From contig JAFXQX010000033.1 in assembly GCA_017526745.1 (NCBI GenBank), positions 214,685 to 278,684 of the forward strand: DNA of 64,000 nucleotides. Reading direction: 5' to 3'. Source of the stretch: Lachnospiraceae bacterium. GTDB taxonomy: Bacteria; Bacillota; Clostridia; Lachnospirales; Lachnospiraceae. Position 1 is the first letter of the stretch; each line of letters opens with the position of its first letter. The notes under the pieces were generated by a model. The model had not been told where the DNA came from, searched no databases, and saw nothing but the letters and a program-made list of their open reading frames with translations. Below, one piece after another: positions 45,719-54,425 of the stretch. The translations under genes were made by a program, and so were the position numbers.

Positions 45719-46497
45719 TATCCGATCGATTCCAATTCACTCTTAAGCTTTTCCGGGGTCCATCTGGATACTGTGGCATCCTTCTGCTTCCTGCCCCTTT
45801 TTGTGAGTTCGGCCACCTGTTTCAAGTACTCGAGCGTAACCCGGGATGAAAGCTTGGACTCTCCCGCAGGACGGGCCTGGAACTTATAAGGGATCTCTAC
45901 AACGGATCTGTATGTTCCCATCGCCAGAACTTCTACCATGATCTTCCATCCGATGGGGCGAAGATCGGCACCTTCAATAACGGAACGCCTTATCATGAAC
46001 AGTCCGCTTGTCGGATCGGTGATCTTTCTAAGCGACGGAAGCATGATCTTTCCGATGTATCTTGCCACGCCGGAAACCAGCTTACGATAAGGGCCCAGAC
46101 CCCCGTCACTTCCGCCGGGGATGAACCTTGACGGAATACAAAAGTCTGCTCCCGTTTCCATCACGGCATACATGCTGCGAAGTATAGCCGGCGGATGCTG
46201 AAGATCCGCATCCATTACAGCGATATAATCTCCCTTTGCAAGTTCGAAGCCTTTGAGTACCGCCGTTGCAAGACCCTTTTCAGTCTCGCGGTGCTCCATC
46301 CTCACGTTGGGATTTTCTCCCATTACCTTTTTGATCGCTTCCGGTGTATCATCCGTCGAGTCATCCACGAAGATGATCTCGTATTTGATGCCGCGAAGGG
46401 CGTAATCTATCTGGTTTGTCAGGTTACCTACATTTTCGGATTCGTTATATGTGGGAACCACAATTGTAATCGTACTCAAATCATCCTCCGGAATCAC
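45718..46497 (-). CDS. Polyprenol-phosphate sugar synthase (DPM1/GtrB-like GT2)
   Basis: A 259-residue GT2 enzyme. [53 protein letters not shown] and the catalytic [10 protein letters not shown] are the dolichol-phosphate mannose synthase signature. There are no C-terminal membrane helices, so it is the soluble DPM1 form rather than GtrB. It makes a polyprenyl-monophosphate sugar that a GT-C enzyme can use outside the membrane; the large GT-C-like proteins of region 1 are possible users. It overlaps uvrB by four bases and is the upstream gene of the MBOAT pair. Confidence 0.9.
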   Translation of the reverse strand: MIPEDDLSTITIVVPTYNESENVGNLTNQIDYALRGIKYEIIFVDDSTDDTPEAIKKVMGENPNVRMEHRETEKGLATAVLKGFELAKGDYIAVMDADLQHPPAILRSMYAVMETGADFCIPSRFIPGGSDGGLGPYRKLVSGVARYIGKIMLPSLRKITDPTSGLFMIRRSVIEGADLRPIGWKIMVEVLAMGTYRSVVEIPYKFQARPAGESKLSSRVTLEYLKQVAELTKRGRKQKDATVSRWTPEKLKSELESIG

Positions 46498-48464
46498 AAA
46501 TACTTCTTGAGTTCTATCATCCTGTCACGAAGCTCAGCAGCGCTTTCAAAATCAAGTTCCGCTGCACTTCTTCTCATACGCTTCTCCACATCCGCGATCA
46601 GTTTCTCGAGTTCTTTCCGGCTCATGGATTCGGGATCCTTTGCAAATCCGGCCTCTTCTTTTGCAATCTCCTTATGGATACTGATCAGATCTCGGACAGC
46701 CTTCTGAATAGTGGTGGGCGTGATATTGTTCTCTTCGTTGTACTTTTCCTGAATCTTGCGGCGCCGGCTCGTTTCTTCGATGGCATCCTTCATCGAATCC
46801 GTGACGGTATCCGCATACATGACGATGTACCCCTCGCTGTTTCTGGCAGCCCTTCCGATAGTCTGGATGAGGGATGTCCTGGACCGGAGGAACCCTTCCT
46901 TGTCGGCGTCAAGTATAGCAACAAGCCCGATCTCCGGTATATCAAGTCCCTCACGAAGAAGGTTTATCCCGACAAGAACATCAAACTCGTCGAGTCTCAT
47001 GTCACGGATGATCTTCGCACGTTCAAAGGTATCGATATCCGAATGAAGGTAACGGACCCTGACACCCACTTCCCTCATATACTTGGTCAGGTCCTCAGCC
47101 ATCCGTTTTGTAAGGGTGGTGACAAGCACCTTATTGCCGGCTTCCTTTACCTTTCTGACCTCACCGATAAGATCATCGATCTGGCCCTTTGTCGGTCTGA
47201 CAAAAACCTGCGGGTCAAGAAGCCCCGTCGGGCGGATGATCTGCTCGGTACGAAGAAGCTCATGCTCTTCCTCGTAGGGGCCGGGGGTTGCCGACACGAA
47301 CATCATCTGGTCTATTTTACCTTCAAACTCCGCAAAGTTCAAGGGACGGTTGTCCTTGGCGGAAGGCAGTCTGAACCCGTAATCCACGAGCGATCGCTTC
47401 CTCGCCTGATCACCGTTATACATCGCCCCGAGCTGTGGTATCGTCATGTGGGATTCATCCACTATGATCAGAAAATCATCCGGGAAATAATCCATCAAAG
47501 TATAGGGAGGATCTCCGGGTGCACCTCCCGTAAGATGCCTGGAATAGTTCTCTATTCCCGAGCAGAATCCCGTCTCCATCAGCATCTCCAGATCAAAACG
47601 CGTTCTCTCGTTTATCCTCTGAGCCTCGATCAACTTATCCTCGCTCTTGAAAAACCTGACCTGCTCCTCAAGTTCCGCCTCTATCGTCGATGCGGCCCTC
47701 AGCAGTTTGTCTCTCGGAATGACATAATGCGACGCGGGAAAGACTGCAAAGTGATTAAGCGTTGCCCGTGATCTTCCCGTAAGGGGATCGAACTCCGTTA
47801 TCCTGTCTATCTCATCACCGAAGAACTCGACCCTGACGGCCACCTCGCTCTCCCATGCGGGGAAGATCTCGACCGTATCTCCCATGACACGGAAACGGCC
47901 GCGCGAAAAATCGATCTGGTTTCTCTCATAGCTGATATCGATCAGCTCATGAACGACCTCGTCCCTGTCCTTGCTCTGACCAGGACGGAGCGATACGCAC
48001 ATGTTCTGATAGTCGGCGGGAGAACCAATGCCGTATATGCATGAGACCGATGCCACGACAATGACATCTCTTCGTTCCGACAGGGATGTCGTTGCAGACA
48101 GCCTTAGCTTATCGATCTCATCGTTTATCGATGAATCCTTCTCAATATAGGTATCAGATGAAGGAATATAGGCTTCCGGCTGGTAATAATCGTAATAGGA
48201 CACAAAATACTCCACCGCGTTTTCCGGGAAGAATTCCTTCATCTCCGAGTAGAGTTGGCCCGCCAGAGTTTTGTTATGAGATATGATCAGCGTGGGTTTG
48301 TTGAGTGCCGCGATGACATTTGCCATCGTGAAGGTCTTACCGGAGCCCGTAACACCAAGCAGGGTTTCAAACTGGTTGCCCTCTTTGAAACCCTCCACAA
48401 GTTCTTTTATGGCCTGCGGCTGGTCACCGCAGGGTTTGTATTCCGAGTGTAATTTAAAATCCAT
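46494..48464 (-). CDS. uvrB: UvrB, excision nuclease subunit B
   Basis: A 656-residue UvrB from ATG 48464; a GTG at 48503 would add 13 residues not typical of the family. [20 protein letters not shown], Walker [18 protein letters not shown], the damage-verifying beta-hairpin region [20 protein letters not shown], helicase motifs [10 protein letters not shown] and LREGLDIPE, and a C-terminal UVR segment ([20 protein letters not shown]). It verifies damage handed over by UvrA and recruits UvrC. Only a weak purine-rich ribosome site (CGGAAACAG) precedes the ATG. Confidence 0.97.
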   Translation of the reverse strand: MDFKLHSEYKPCGDQPQAIKELVEGFKEGNQFETLLGVTGSGKTFTMANVIAALNKPTLIISHNKTLAGQLYSEMKEFFPENAVEYFVSYYDYYQPEAYIPSSDTYIEKDSSINDEIDKLRLSATTSLSERRDVIVVASVSCIYGIGSPADYQNMCVSLRPGQSKDRDEVVHELIDISYERNQIDFSRGRFRVMGDTVEIFPAWESEVAVRVEFFGDEIDRITEFDPLTGRSRATLNHFAVFPASHYVIPRDKLLRAASTIEAELEEQVRFFKSEDKLIEAQRINERTRFDLEMLMETGFCSGIENYSRHLTGGAPGDPPYTLMDYFPDDFLIIVDESHMTIPQLGAMYNGDQARKRSLVDYGFRLPSAKDNRPLNFAEFEGKIDQMMFVSATPGPYEEEHELLRTEQIIRPTGLLDPQVFVRPTKGQIDDLIGEVRKVKEAGNKVLVTTLTKRMAEDLTKYMREVGVRVRYLHSDIDTFERAKIIRDMRLDEFDVLVGINLLREGLDIPEIGLVAILDADKEGFLRSRTSLIQTIGRAARNSEGYIVMYADTVTDSMKDAIEETSRRRKIQEKYNEENNITPTTIQKAVRDLISIHKEIAKEEAGFAKDPESMSRKELEKLIADVEKRMRRSAAELDFESAAELRDRMIELKKYL

Positions 48465-48499
48465 GTGATATGTCTGTTTCCGTTCATTGCCGGGGATGC

Positions 48500-49522
48500 T
48501 CACGTAAAGCAGAAGGGCGGATAGCAGATCCCCCGGTCGGTGATGATCGCCGTTATAAGGGAGTGATCGGTAACATCAAACGCAGGGTTATAAACTTTGA
48601 TACCTGAAGGCGCCATGCGCGATGAATACCACATATCGGTCACTTCTTCACCCTTGCGCTGTTCGATCGGTATATCGGCCCCTGTTTCTATCGAAGGATC
48701 GATCGTCGACATCGGGCCGCATACATAGAACGGGATCCCGTAGTGTTTTGCAACCGTTGCGACGACACTCGTCCCTATCTTGTTGGCAGTATCACCGTTT
48801 GCGGCAACTCTGTCGCATCCGACAAGAACCGCATCGATCTTACCCGTTGCCATGAGGGAAGCGACCATGTTGTCGCACTGAAGCGTAACATCAAGCCCTG
48901 CCTCGGCAAGCTCAAAAGCGGTCAGTCTTGCGCCCTGCAAGAGCGGTCTTGTCTCGTCACAGTATATGTGAAAATCATACCCGCGCTCGTGTCCCAGATA
49001 CATTGCGGCTGTGGCTGTTCCGTACCTGGACGTGGCAAGGCAGCCTGCATTGCAGTGGGTCAGGAGCCCGTAACCGGGCTTTAAGAGAGTAAGTGCATTT
49101 TCGCCGATCGCCCTGCATGAGGCTTCATCCTCTTTGCGGATAAGGAGCGCTTCGTCCCTCAGGCAATCCAGGATCTGCGGTATCGGCTCATCCGCATGAT
49201 CTTCGACCACTTTGCGCATCCTTGTAAGTGCCCAGCTCAAGTTTACCGCTGTAGGTCTTGATGAATTAAGATAGTCCAGATCATCGGACCATTTGCCAAA
49301 GAACGTGTCATGATCGGAGGCATCTGTCGAGCATGCGTCAATGTACGCCGCAAAAGCGGCGAACACCCCTATGGCAGGAGCACCCCGCACCTGAAGGAGA
49401 TATATCGCATCATAAAATTCCTTAAGCGAACTCAGACGAAGCATCCGTCTTTCGTTCGGAAGCTTCGTCTGGTCTATGATCACTATCTGTTTTGCCGCAT
49501 CATCAAGCGCAACAGTTTCCAT
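48500..49522 (-). CDS. mtnA: S-methyl-5-thioribose-1-phosphate isomerase
   Basis: A 340-residue member of the MtnA/eIF2B-alpha family from ATG 49522, whose AGGAG is five bases upstream. [43 protein letters not shown] (catalytic Cys), [35 protein letters not shown] (catalytic Asp) and the C-terminal NPAFDVT are the MtnA set. It isomerises methylthioribose-1-phosphate in methionine salvage; other salvage genes are not nearby, so a related ribose-1-phosphate substrate cannot be excluded. Confidence 0.9.
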   Translation of the reverse strand: METVALDDAAKQIVIIDQTKLPNERRMLRLSSLKEFYDAIYLLQVRGAPAIGVFAAFAAYIDACSTDASDHDTFFGKWSDDLDYLNSSRPTAVNLSWALTRMRKVVEDHADEPIPQILDCLRDEALLIRKEDEASCRAIGENALTLLKPGYGLLTHCNAGCLATSRYGTATAAMYLGHERGYDFHIYCDETRPLLQGARLTAFELAEAGLDVTLQCDNMVASLMATGKIDAVLVGCDRVAANGDTANKIGTSVVATVAKHYGIPFYVCGPMSTIDPSIETGADIPIEQRKGEEVTDMWYSSRMAPSGIKVYNPAFDVTDHSLITAIITDRGICYPPFCFT

Positions 49523-49536
49523 ATGATCTCCTGTCA

Positions 49537-50064
49537 TCAAAGATCAGGTTCAATAAGTCCGTAAGTGTTGCCTTTTCTCTTATATACAACGCTGACCTGT
49601 CCGTTCTCGGCATTTGTGAACACATAGAAGCTGTGTCCGCAAAGTTCCATCTGAACACACGCATCCTCGGGATACATCGGCTTGATATCTATCCTCTTTG
49701 TGCGGACGATCCTGATCTCATCATCATCGGAATAATCCTTCTCGATGAAATCCTGCTTGAAGTTTTCCGAAGCATGCTTCGCATCGATGATCTTGTTCTT
49801 GTACTTTTTGAGCTGACGCTCGATGATCTCCTCGACAAGATCGATGGATACGTACATATCGTTGCTTACCTGCTCAGAGCGGATCACGCTGCCCTTAACC
49901 GGGATCGTAACCTCGATCTTCTGGCGGTCTTTTTCGACACTGAGCGTAACATGTATCTGGGTGTTGGGAGTAAAATAACGCTCAAGCTTTCCTATCTTGT
50001 CCTCCACTGCCTGTCTTAAGCCCGGTGTCACATCAATGTTCTTACCAACAATCACAAATTCCAT
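49537..50064 (-). CDS. hpf: Ribosome hibernation promoting factor, long form
   Basis: A 175-residue long HPF. N-terminal RaiA fold (MEFVIVGKNIDVTPGLRQAV...EVTIPVKGSVIRSEQVSNDM) and a C-terminal dimerisation domain (about 115-175) with KRIDIKPMYPEDACVQMELC and GHSFYVFTNAENGQVSVVYK. It dimerises 70S ribosomes into 100S in stationary phase. AAGGAGG lies before ATG 50064. Only 34 bases separate it from the NlpC/P60 gene upstream. Confidence 0.95.
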   Translation of the reverse strand: MEFVIVGKNIDVTPGLRQAVEDKIGKLERYFTPNTQIHVTLSVEKDRQKIEVTIPVKGSVIRSEQVSNDMYVSIDLVEEIIERQLKKYKNKIIDAKHASENFKQDFIEKDYSDDDEIRIVRTKRIDIKPMYPEDACVQMELCGHSFYVFTNAENGQVSVVYKRKGNTYGLIEPDL

Positions 50065-50098
50065 ATGACAACCTCCTTTCCGTATTTAAAGAGATGTA

Positions 50099-51532
50099 TC
50101 AGAATATTCTTCTTATAGCGAGAATGTTTCTATATCCTGCATTTGAAACCTTGATACCTGTCTTCGCAGTAGATGCATGTACGATCTGGCCTCCGCCGAT
50201 ATACAGACCTACGTGACCCGAGTAGCATATAAGGTCTCCGGGTTGAGCCTCTGCGAGACTTCCAACTCCGTAACCCACGGCACGCTGTGCACCTGATGAG
50301 TGAGGAAGTGATACACCGAAGTTCCTGTAAACACCCATCGTGAATCCCGAGCAGTCGGTTCCGTTCGTCAGGCTGGTTCCGCCGTATACATAAGGATTGC
50401 CGACAAACTGGAGCGCATAGTTTGCAACGCTCGATCCGAGTCCGCCGCCGCTGACGGAGTAGGATCCGCCGCCGCCACCGCCGCCGCTGTTCTTGCCGCT
50501 GCTCTTCTTACCGCCGGCACTTCTTGCTGCAGCCTGCTGGGCACGTTTACGCTCCGAAGCCTCCTTCTTGAGTCGTGCTTCCTCTTCAGCCTTTGATTCG
50601 GCCTTCGGGAACCATGTGGAAAGGCTGACGTATTCTCTGGATACCCAACCGTCACCTTCCTCGATATTAACCTTGATCCACTCTTCGGTCTCTTCTATGA
50701 CCGACAGCTGGTCTTCATTCGCAACAAGTCCGAGAACTTTCGAATCGGCACTTGCTTCTTCTCTGATCTTAAGTGTTGTTGTATGAACAGTTGCAAGTCT
50801 CTGTCCGACCTCTGCGGCAAGCTTGACTGCTGCCTGCCCTGTCTGGACATACTCTCCCTTAACAAATCCGACAACATTACCCGACTCGATCTTGTACCAG
50901 TCGCCCTGCTTATCCAGCCATGTACCGGCCGAATGGTTGTACAGTTTACCGACAACCTCACTGTTCTCGTCAGGTTCGGATCTTACATTAACGTATCCGT
51001 CAACAACCGCGATAACCTGATCGGAGAGGTCTTCCTCGCCTTCTTCCACATCCTGGGATTCGGGCTTGACGTCAATGGATGGATTAGCCTCTTCCTCGGC
51101 ATTGTCTTCCTTGGTCTCTTCTTCGGCAAGCTCCGTATCGTCACCGCCGTTCATTCCCTCCTTGGCTGCAGGTGCGGGATCATCTGTTATCTCGATCGTG
51201 GCACCTTCAGATGCGGAACCGACAACGGCAACTCCGTCTATTGTTGTACCTTCGCTTACCGCCTTGGAAGAAGGTGTTTCAACCTTGGCGACTTCTGCCT
51301 CATCTTTTTTGGTTATCTTTTCGTGGTTTGCTATAGTAGACTGCATAGCCGCATTACGTGCGACATTTGCCCTGATATCCTGAATGGAACATCCGTTACC
51401 CGCAGCCAGTGCTCCGCCTGCGGCAGGGAACAGGAAGGACGATGCAGCCCTGATGTCATCTACGGGAAAGCATGTCATGATCAATGCCGTTAGGACAATG
51501 ACCGCAAATGCTTTCTTGGGTCCTTTCCTCAT
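50099..51532 (-). CDS. Secreted NlpC/P60 peptidoglycan hydrolase with two SH3 domains
   Basis: A 477-residue exported enzyme. Signal peptide MRKGPKKAFAVIVLTALIMT with likely cleavage near residue 29 (IRAAS); an acidic linker (about 65-165, rich in Glu/Ala); two bacterial SH3 domains (about 167-230 and 240-305, e.g. GYVNVRSEPDENSEVVGKL); an Arg/Ala-rich helix; a GGGGGGG/Ser-rich hinge near 350; and an NlpC/P60 domain with Cys394 in TDCSGF, His440 in GHVGLY and His452 in IVHAST. It cleaves stem-peptide bonds in the wall. Its gene begins about 100 bases downstream of trxB. Confidence 0.92.
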   Translation of the reverse strand: MRKGPKKAFAVIVLTALIMTCFPVDDIRAASSFLFPAAGGALAAGNGCSIQDIRANVARNAAMQSTIANHEKITKKDEAEVAKVETPSSKAVSEGTTIDGVAVVGSASEGATIEITDDPAPAAKEGMNGGDDTELAEEETKEDNAEEEANPSIDVKPESQDVEEGEEDLSDQVIAVVDGYVNVRSEPDENSEVVGKLYNHSAGTWLDKQGDWYKIESGNVVGFVKGEYVQTGQAAVKLAAEVGQRLATVHTTTLKIREEASADSKVLGLVANEDQLSVIEETEEWIKVNIEEGDGWVSREYVSLSTWFPKAESKAEEEARLKKEASERKRAQQAAARSAGGKKSSGKNSGGGGGGGSYSVSGGGLGSSVANYALQFVGNPYVYGGTSLTNGTDCSGFTMGVYRNFGVSLPHSSGAQRAVGYGVGSLAEAQPGDLICYSGHVGLYIGGGQIVHASTAKTGIKVSNAGYRNILAIRRIF

Positions 51533-51611
51533 AAATCCTCCAACTATGTTATACCTGTTTGCCCCCTCGACGAAATCGTTATAGAATTGTTACATTTTCA
51601 ACGCTCTGTAT

Positions 51612-51640
51612 AGGGTAACAAAGTACGACGATATTGTCAA
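51612..51640 (-). promoter_or_regulatory. Candidate promoter of the NlpC-hpf operon
   Basis: On the minus strand a perfect TTGACA (51640-51635) overlaps the trxB stop codon, with TACCCT (51617-51612) 17 bases downstream; the -10 match is poor, so the call is tentative. About 80 bases of leader would precede the hydrolase start. Confidence 0.35.
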
Positions 51641-52551
51641 ATCAGGTATTCCTGGACAGAGTATACCGCATTGGCTCCGTCAGCCACTGCCGTGGTCACC
51701 TGTCTGAGACGCTTGGACCTTATATCACCGGCAGCAAACACGCCCGGGATGCTCGTGGCGCATGTCTCGTCCGCTATGATATAGCCCCTTTCATCCTTTT
51801 TAACCGCATCTGTATATGAAGCATTGGGGTCATTCCCGGTAGCGATGAACACACCGGACACCTCAAGGGTCGATATCGTACCGTCCTTTACGTTTTCGAT
51901 GACAAGGCCCTTGACCGATCCTTCATCTGCCCCCTTGATCTCCTTGGGGATATGGTCCCAGACCACTTCCACGTTCGGAAGTTCAAAAAGTGCATTCTGC
52001 AGTATCTTGGCGGCCCGAAGTTCATTACGTCTGTGAACGAGATATACCTTTTCGCAGCCTCTTGCAAGGAAGATGGCATCCTCAACGGCAACATCCCCGC
52101 CGCCTATGACTGCGACCGTGCGCTTCCTGAAGAATGCCCCGTCGCATGTGGCACAGTAGCTGACGCCGGCTCCGGTCAGCTCCTCCTCCCCGGGGATACC
52201 AAGCTTCCTGGGGGAATTACCTGTGGCAAGTATTATGCTGCGGCAGCTGAAATCTCCCGAATCGGTATGGACCGTATGGGCACCTTCGCCAAAATCGATC
52301 GATGTAACTTCCGCCATCTGCCGTGTAACATCGAACTTATCAAGATGATCGCTCATCTTCATTCCGAGCTCCCCGCCGGTTATTCCGGGAAGAGCCGGGT
52401 AGTTATCTACTTCATATGTATTTAATATCTGTCCGCCTGCACCGAATCTTTCTATAAGAAGAGTCTTAAGTCCGGCTCTTGCTGCATAAATGCCTGCCGT
52501 AAGCCCTGCGGGGCCGGCTCCTATGATGATCACGTCGTACTGATGTCCCAT
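51637..52551 (-). CDS. trxB: Thioredoxin reductase
   Basis: A 304-residue flavoprotein. FAD loop [20 protein letters not shown], the redox pair Cys133/Cys136 in [16 protein letters not shown] loop [18 protein letters not shown] and the C-terminal [16 protein letters not shown]. It reduces thioredoxin with NADPH. It reads divergently from the fabG-like gene at 52645; the two share a short AT-rich region. Confidence 0.95.
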   Translation of the reverse strand: MGHQYDVIIIGAGPAGLTAGIYAARAGLKTLLIERFGAGGQILNTYEVDNYPALPGITGGELGMKMSDHLDKFDVTRQMAEVTSIDFGEGAHTVHTDSGDFSCRSIILATGNSPRKLGIPGEEELTGAGVSYCATCDGAFFRKRTVAVIGGGDVAVEDAIFLARGCEKVYLVHRRNELRAAKILQNALFELPNVEVVWDHIPKEIKGADEGSVKGLVIENVKDGTISTLEVSGVFIATGNDPNASYTDAVKKDERGYIIADETCATSIPGVFAAGDIRSKRLRQVTTAVADGANAVYSVQEYLI

Positions 52552-52570
52552 GATTTTGTCCTCGCTGTGT

Positions 52571-52598
52571 GATATAATCGGGTTAAGGATATTATATC
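52571..52598. promoter_or_regulatory. Overlapping divergent -10 boxes between trxB and fabG
   Basis: GATATAAT at 52571-52578 and ATTATATC at 52591-52598 form a perfect 8-bp dyad around 12 bases. Each arm contains a TATAAT -10 pointing outward: plus strand toward fabG, minus strand toward trxB. The -35 regions are poor on both sides, so this could be a promoter pair, an operator, or both. Confidence 0.4.
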
Positions 52599-52644
52599 AT
52601 AAGTGGTGTTATGTATACCAGTTTTTGATGATAGGGAGGTGCAC

Positions 52645-53364
52645 ATGGAAAAGAGAGCTTTGATCACGGGAGCTTCGCGCGGTATCGGACGTGCGATAGC
52701 GATAGAGTTTGCCCGTGCAGGGTATGATCTGACACTTTGCTGTATCAGGAATATAGAAGGTCTTGAAAACCTGGCCAAAGACCTTACCGACACATATAAG
52801 GTCAAATGCGTGGCATACCAGGCCGATGTATCGGATCCGGCTGCGGTAAGGAAGCTTTTTGACAAGATCGACCCTCCTTCGGTCCTCATAAATAATGCAG
52901 GTATATCTTACGTGGGACTTGTTACGGACATGTCGGATGAGGACTGGATGAAGACGATCAACACGAACTTAAGTTCCGTATTCTATATGTGCAGAGCCGC
53001 GATCCCGCACATGCTTGCGGAGTTTTCGGGCAAGATCATAAATGTGTCTTCCGTCTGGGGAGAGAGCGGAGCTTCGATGGAAGTGGCATATTCGGCGTCA
53101 AAAGGCGGACTCGATGCGTTCACGAAGGCTCTTGCCAAGGAACTCGCACCCAGCGGCATAAGTGTTAATGCGGTTGCATGCGGACTGATAGATACAGATA
53201 TGAATTCGAGGCTGTCGGATGAGGAACTGGCAGAGGTCGTTGCCGACATTCCGGCAGACCGCATAGGAAAGCCTGCGGAAGTTGCATCTGTCATCCTGTC
53301 TCTTGCGGAATCGACAAACTATCTGACGGGACAGATCATCAAAGTGGATGGGGGATGGGTATAG
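52645..53364 (+). CDS. 3-oxoacyl-ACP reductase-like SDR (FabG family)
   Basis: A 239-residue SDR from ATG 52645 with GGGAGGT upstream. TGASRGIGRAIAIEFARAGY is the NADP loop, INNAGISYVGL, INVSSVWGESG (catalytic Ser), AYSASKGGLDAFTKALAKE (catalytic Tyr and Lys) and ending with GGWV. It may reduce ketoacyl-ACP, but being outside a fab operon it may act on another carbonyl. It stands alone, with a shared terminator before rpsI. Confidence 0.85.
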   Translation: MEKRALITGASRGIGRAIAIEFARAGYDLTLCCIRNIEGLENLAKDLTDTYKVKCVAYQADVSDPAAVRKLFDKIDPPSVLINNAGISYVGLVTDMSDEDWMKTINTNLSSVFYMCRAAIPHMLAEFSGKIINVSSVWGESGASMEVAYSASKGGLDAFTKALAKELAPSGISVNAVACGLIDTDMNSRLSDEELAEVVADIPADRIGKPAEVASVILSLAESTNYLTGQIIKVDGGWV

Positions 53365-53388
53365 TATCCCCTCAAGATACCAAAAAAC

Positions 53389-53414
53389 AAAACCTCCGAA
53401 ATCTCGGAGGTTTT
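53389..53414. terminator. Bidirectional terminator between fabG and rpsI
   Basis: An 11-bp stem AAAACCTCCGA/TCGGAGGTTTT around an AATC loop. T-runs flank it on both strands, so it can stop the plus-strand fabG-like transcript and the minus-strand rplM-rpsI transcript, whose stop codons are 25 and 22 bases away. Confidence 0.88.
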
Positions 53415-53435
53415 ATAATGATCATTATTATAAGT

Positions 53436-53834
53436 TCATCGTTTACTGAACTGAGGCGCACGTCTTGCAGCCTTGAGACCGGGCTTCTTTCTTTCTTTCA
53501 TACGAGGGTCTCTTGTAAGGAAGCCTGCTGCCTTAAGTGCGGGACGGAATTCGTCATCCACCTTAAGAAGCGCTCTTGCGATACCATGACGGATAGCGCC
53601 TGCCTGACCTGAAGTTCCGCCACCCTTGACATTAACGTTAATGTCGTACTTCTTCTCGGTCTCGGTAGCAACGAGGGGCTGACGTACGATAGTCTTTAAT
53701 GTCTCAAGTCCGAAATAGTCATCAAGTTCTCTCTTGTTGACCGTTATATTTCCTTTGCCGGGCTTTAAATAAACTCTGGCAACGGATGATTTTCTTCTTC
53801 CTGTTCCGTAGAACTGCTCTTTTGCTTTAGCCAT
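53436..53834 (-). CDS. rpsI: 30S ribosomal protein S9
   Basis: A 132-residue S9: [20 protein letters not shown] at the N-terminus, [20 protein letters not shown] and the basic C-terminal [18 protein letters not shown] whose end reaches the P-site tRNA. It follows rplM by 32 bases in the usual rplM-rpsI operon. Confidence 0.97.
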   Translation of the reverse strand: MAKAKEQFYGTGRRKSSVARVYLKPGKGNITVNKRELDDYFGLETLKTIVRQPLVATETEKKYDINVNVKGGGTSGQAGAIRHGIARALLKVDDEFRPALKAAGFLTRDPRMKERKKPGLKAARRAPQFSKR

Positions 53835-53866
53835 TTTTTACTTCTCCTTTACGAAAGCCTTCCGGA

Positions 53867-54295
53867 TCAAAACTTCAATTCTTCGGGTTGCTGTGCTGCA
53901 TGAGGATGCTCGGGACCTGCATATACGAACAGTTTCTTGTACATCCTGCGGCCCAGGGGTCCCTTAGGGAGCATACCCTTTACAGCAAGTTCAACAACTT
54001 CCGTGGGAGCCTTGGCAAGCTTGTCACGAAGGGTTGTCTCCTTCATACCGCCTACATAATCCGAATGATGATAATAAATCTTCTGGTCAAGTTTACGTCC
54101 CGTAACTTTGATCTTTTCTGCATTAACGATGACAACACAGTCACCCGTGTCAGCATGAGGCGTAAAGACGGGCTTATTCTTACCGCGAAGCACCTTTGCA
54201 ACTTCCGATGCCAGACGTCCGAGTGTACATCCTTCGGCGTCAACGACATACCACTTGCGTTCTACGGCATCTTCGCTGGGCATATATGTATTCAT
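53867..54295 (-). CDS. rplM: 50S ribosomal protein L13
   Basis: A 142-residue L13 from ATG 54295, which has GGAGGT eight bases upstream; the longer reading from 54388 covers the leader and is not real. [49 protein letters not shown] and [16 protein letters not shown] are standard. L13 is an early-assembly large-subunit protein and, in Firmicutes, likely controls its own operon through the leader RNA. Confidence 0.97.
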   Translation of the reverse strand: MNTYMPSEDAVERKWYVVDAEGCTLGRLASEVAKVLRGKNKPVFTPHADTGDCVVIVNAEKIKVTGRKLDQKIYYHHSDYVGGMKETTLRDKLAKAPTEVVELAVKGMLPKGPLGRRMYKKLFVYAGPEHPHAAQQPEELKF

Positions 54296-54390
54296 GATGA
54301 TACCTCCAAAACTAAACTGAACAATATAAGTGAGGCCTGACTTGTCTGCGGCCGGGGCTAATGGCATCAGACAGGCGTACGCCGTCACAT
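54296..54390 (-). ncRNA. L13 leader-like structured 5' UTR
   Basis: Between the consensus promoter and the rplM ribosome site, the minus strand holds GCCT plus GTCTG (arm 1) that pairs with CAGAC, a five-base bulge and AGGC, around an inner GCC...GGCC section (AUGCCAUUAGCCCCGGCC). Such leaders (Rfam L13_leader type) precede rplM in Firmicutes and probably bind L13. The match is by eye and by position only; no covariance score was made. Confidence 0.55.
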
Positions 54391-54396
54391 TGACAG

Positions 54397-54425
54397 ATTA
54401 TATTACACGCTATCGGGCGTGTCAA
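54397..54425 (-). promoter_or_regulatory. Perfect consensus sigma-A promoter of rplM-rpsI
   Basis: On the minus strand TTGACA (54425-54420), 17 bases, TATAAT (54402-54397). The -35 box and spacer are the last codons of the histidine kinase gene; its TAA stop is at 54405-54403. The strength suits a ribosomal protein operon. Confidence 0.9.

Noticed and set aside
46494..48503. UvrB starting at GTG 48503
   Set aside because: Adds 13 residues not seen in UvrB and has no ribosome site; MDFKLHSEY at 48464 matches the family start.
50450..50530. GC-rich CCG repeat as a possible regulatory repeat
   Set aside because: It encodes the Gly/Ser hinge of the NlpC/P60 hydrolase on the other strand.
51533..51636. 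c-di-AMP riboswitch before the NlpC/P60 gene
   Set aside because: Such riboswitches often precede wall hydrolases, but the gap is only about 104 bases and shows no matching stems.
53868..54388. Longer reading of rplM from 54388
   Set aside because: It spans the leader RNA; ATG 54295 with GGAGGT gives the standard L13 N-terminus.
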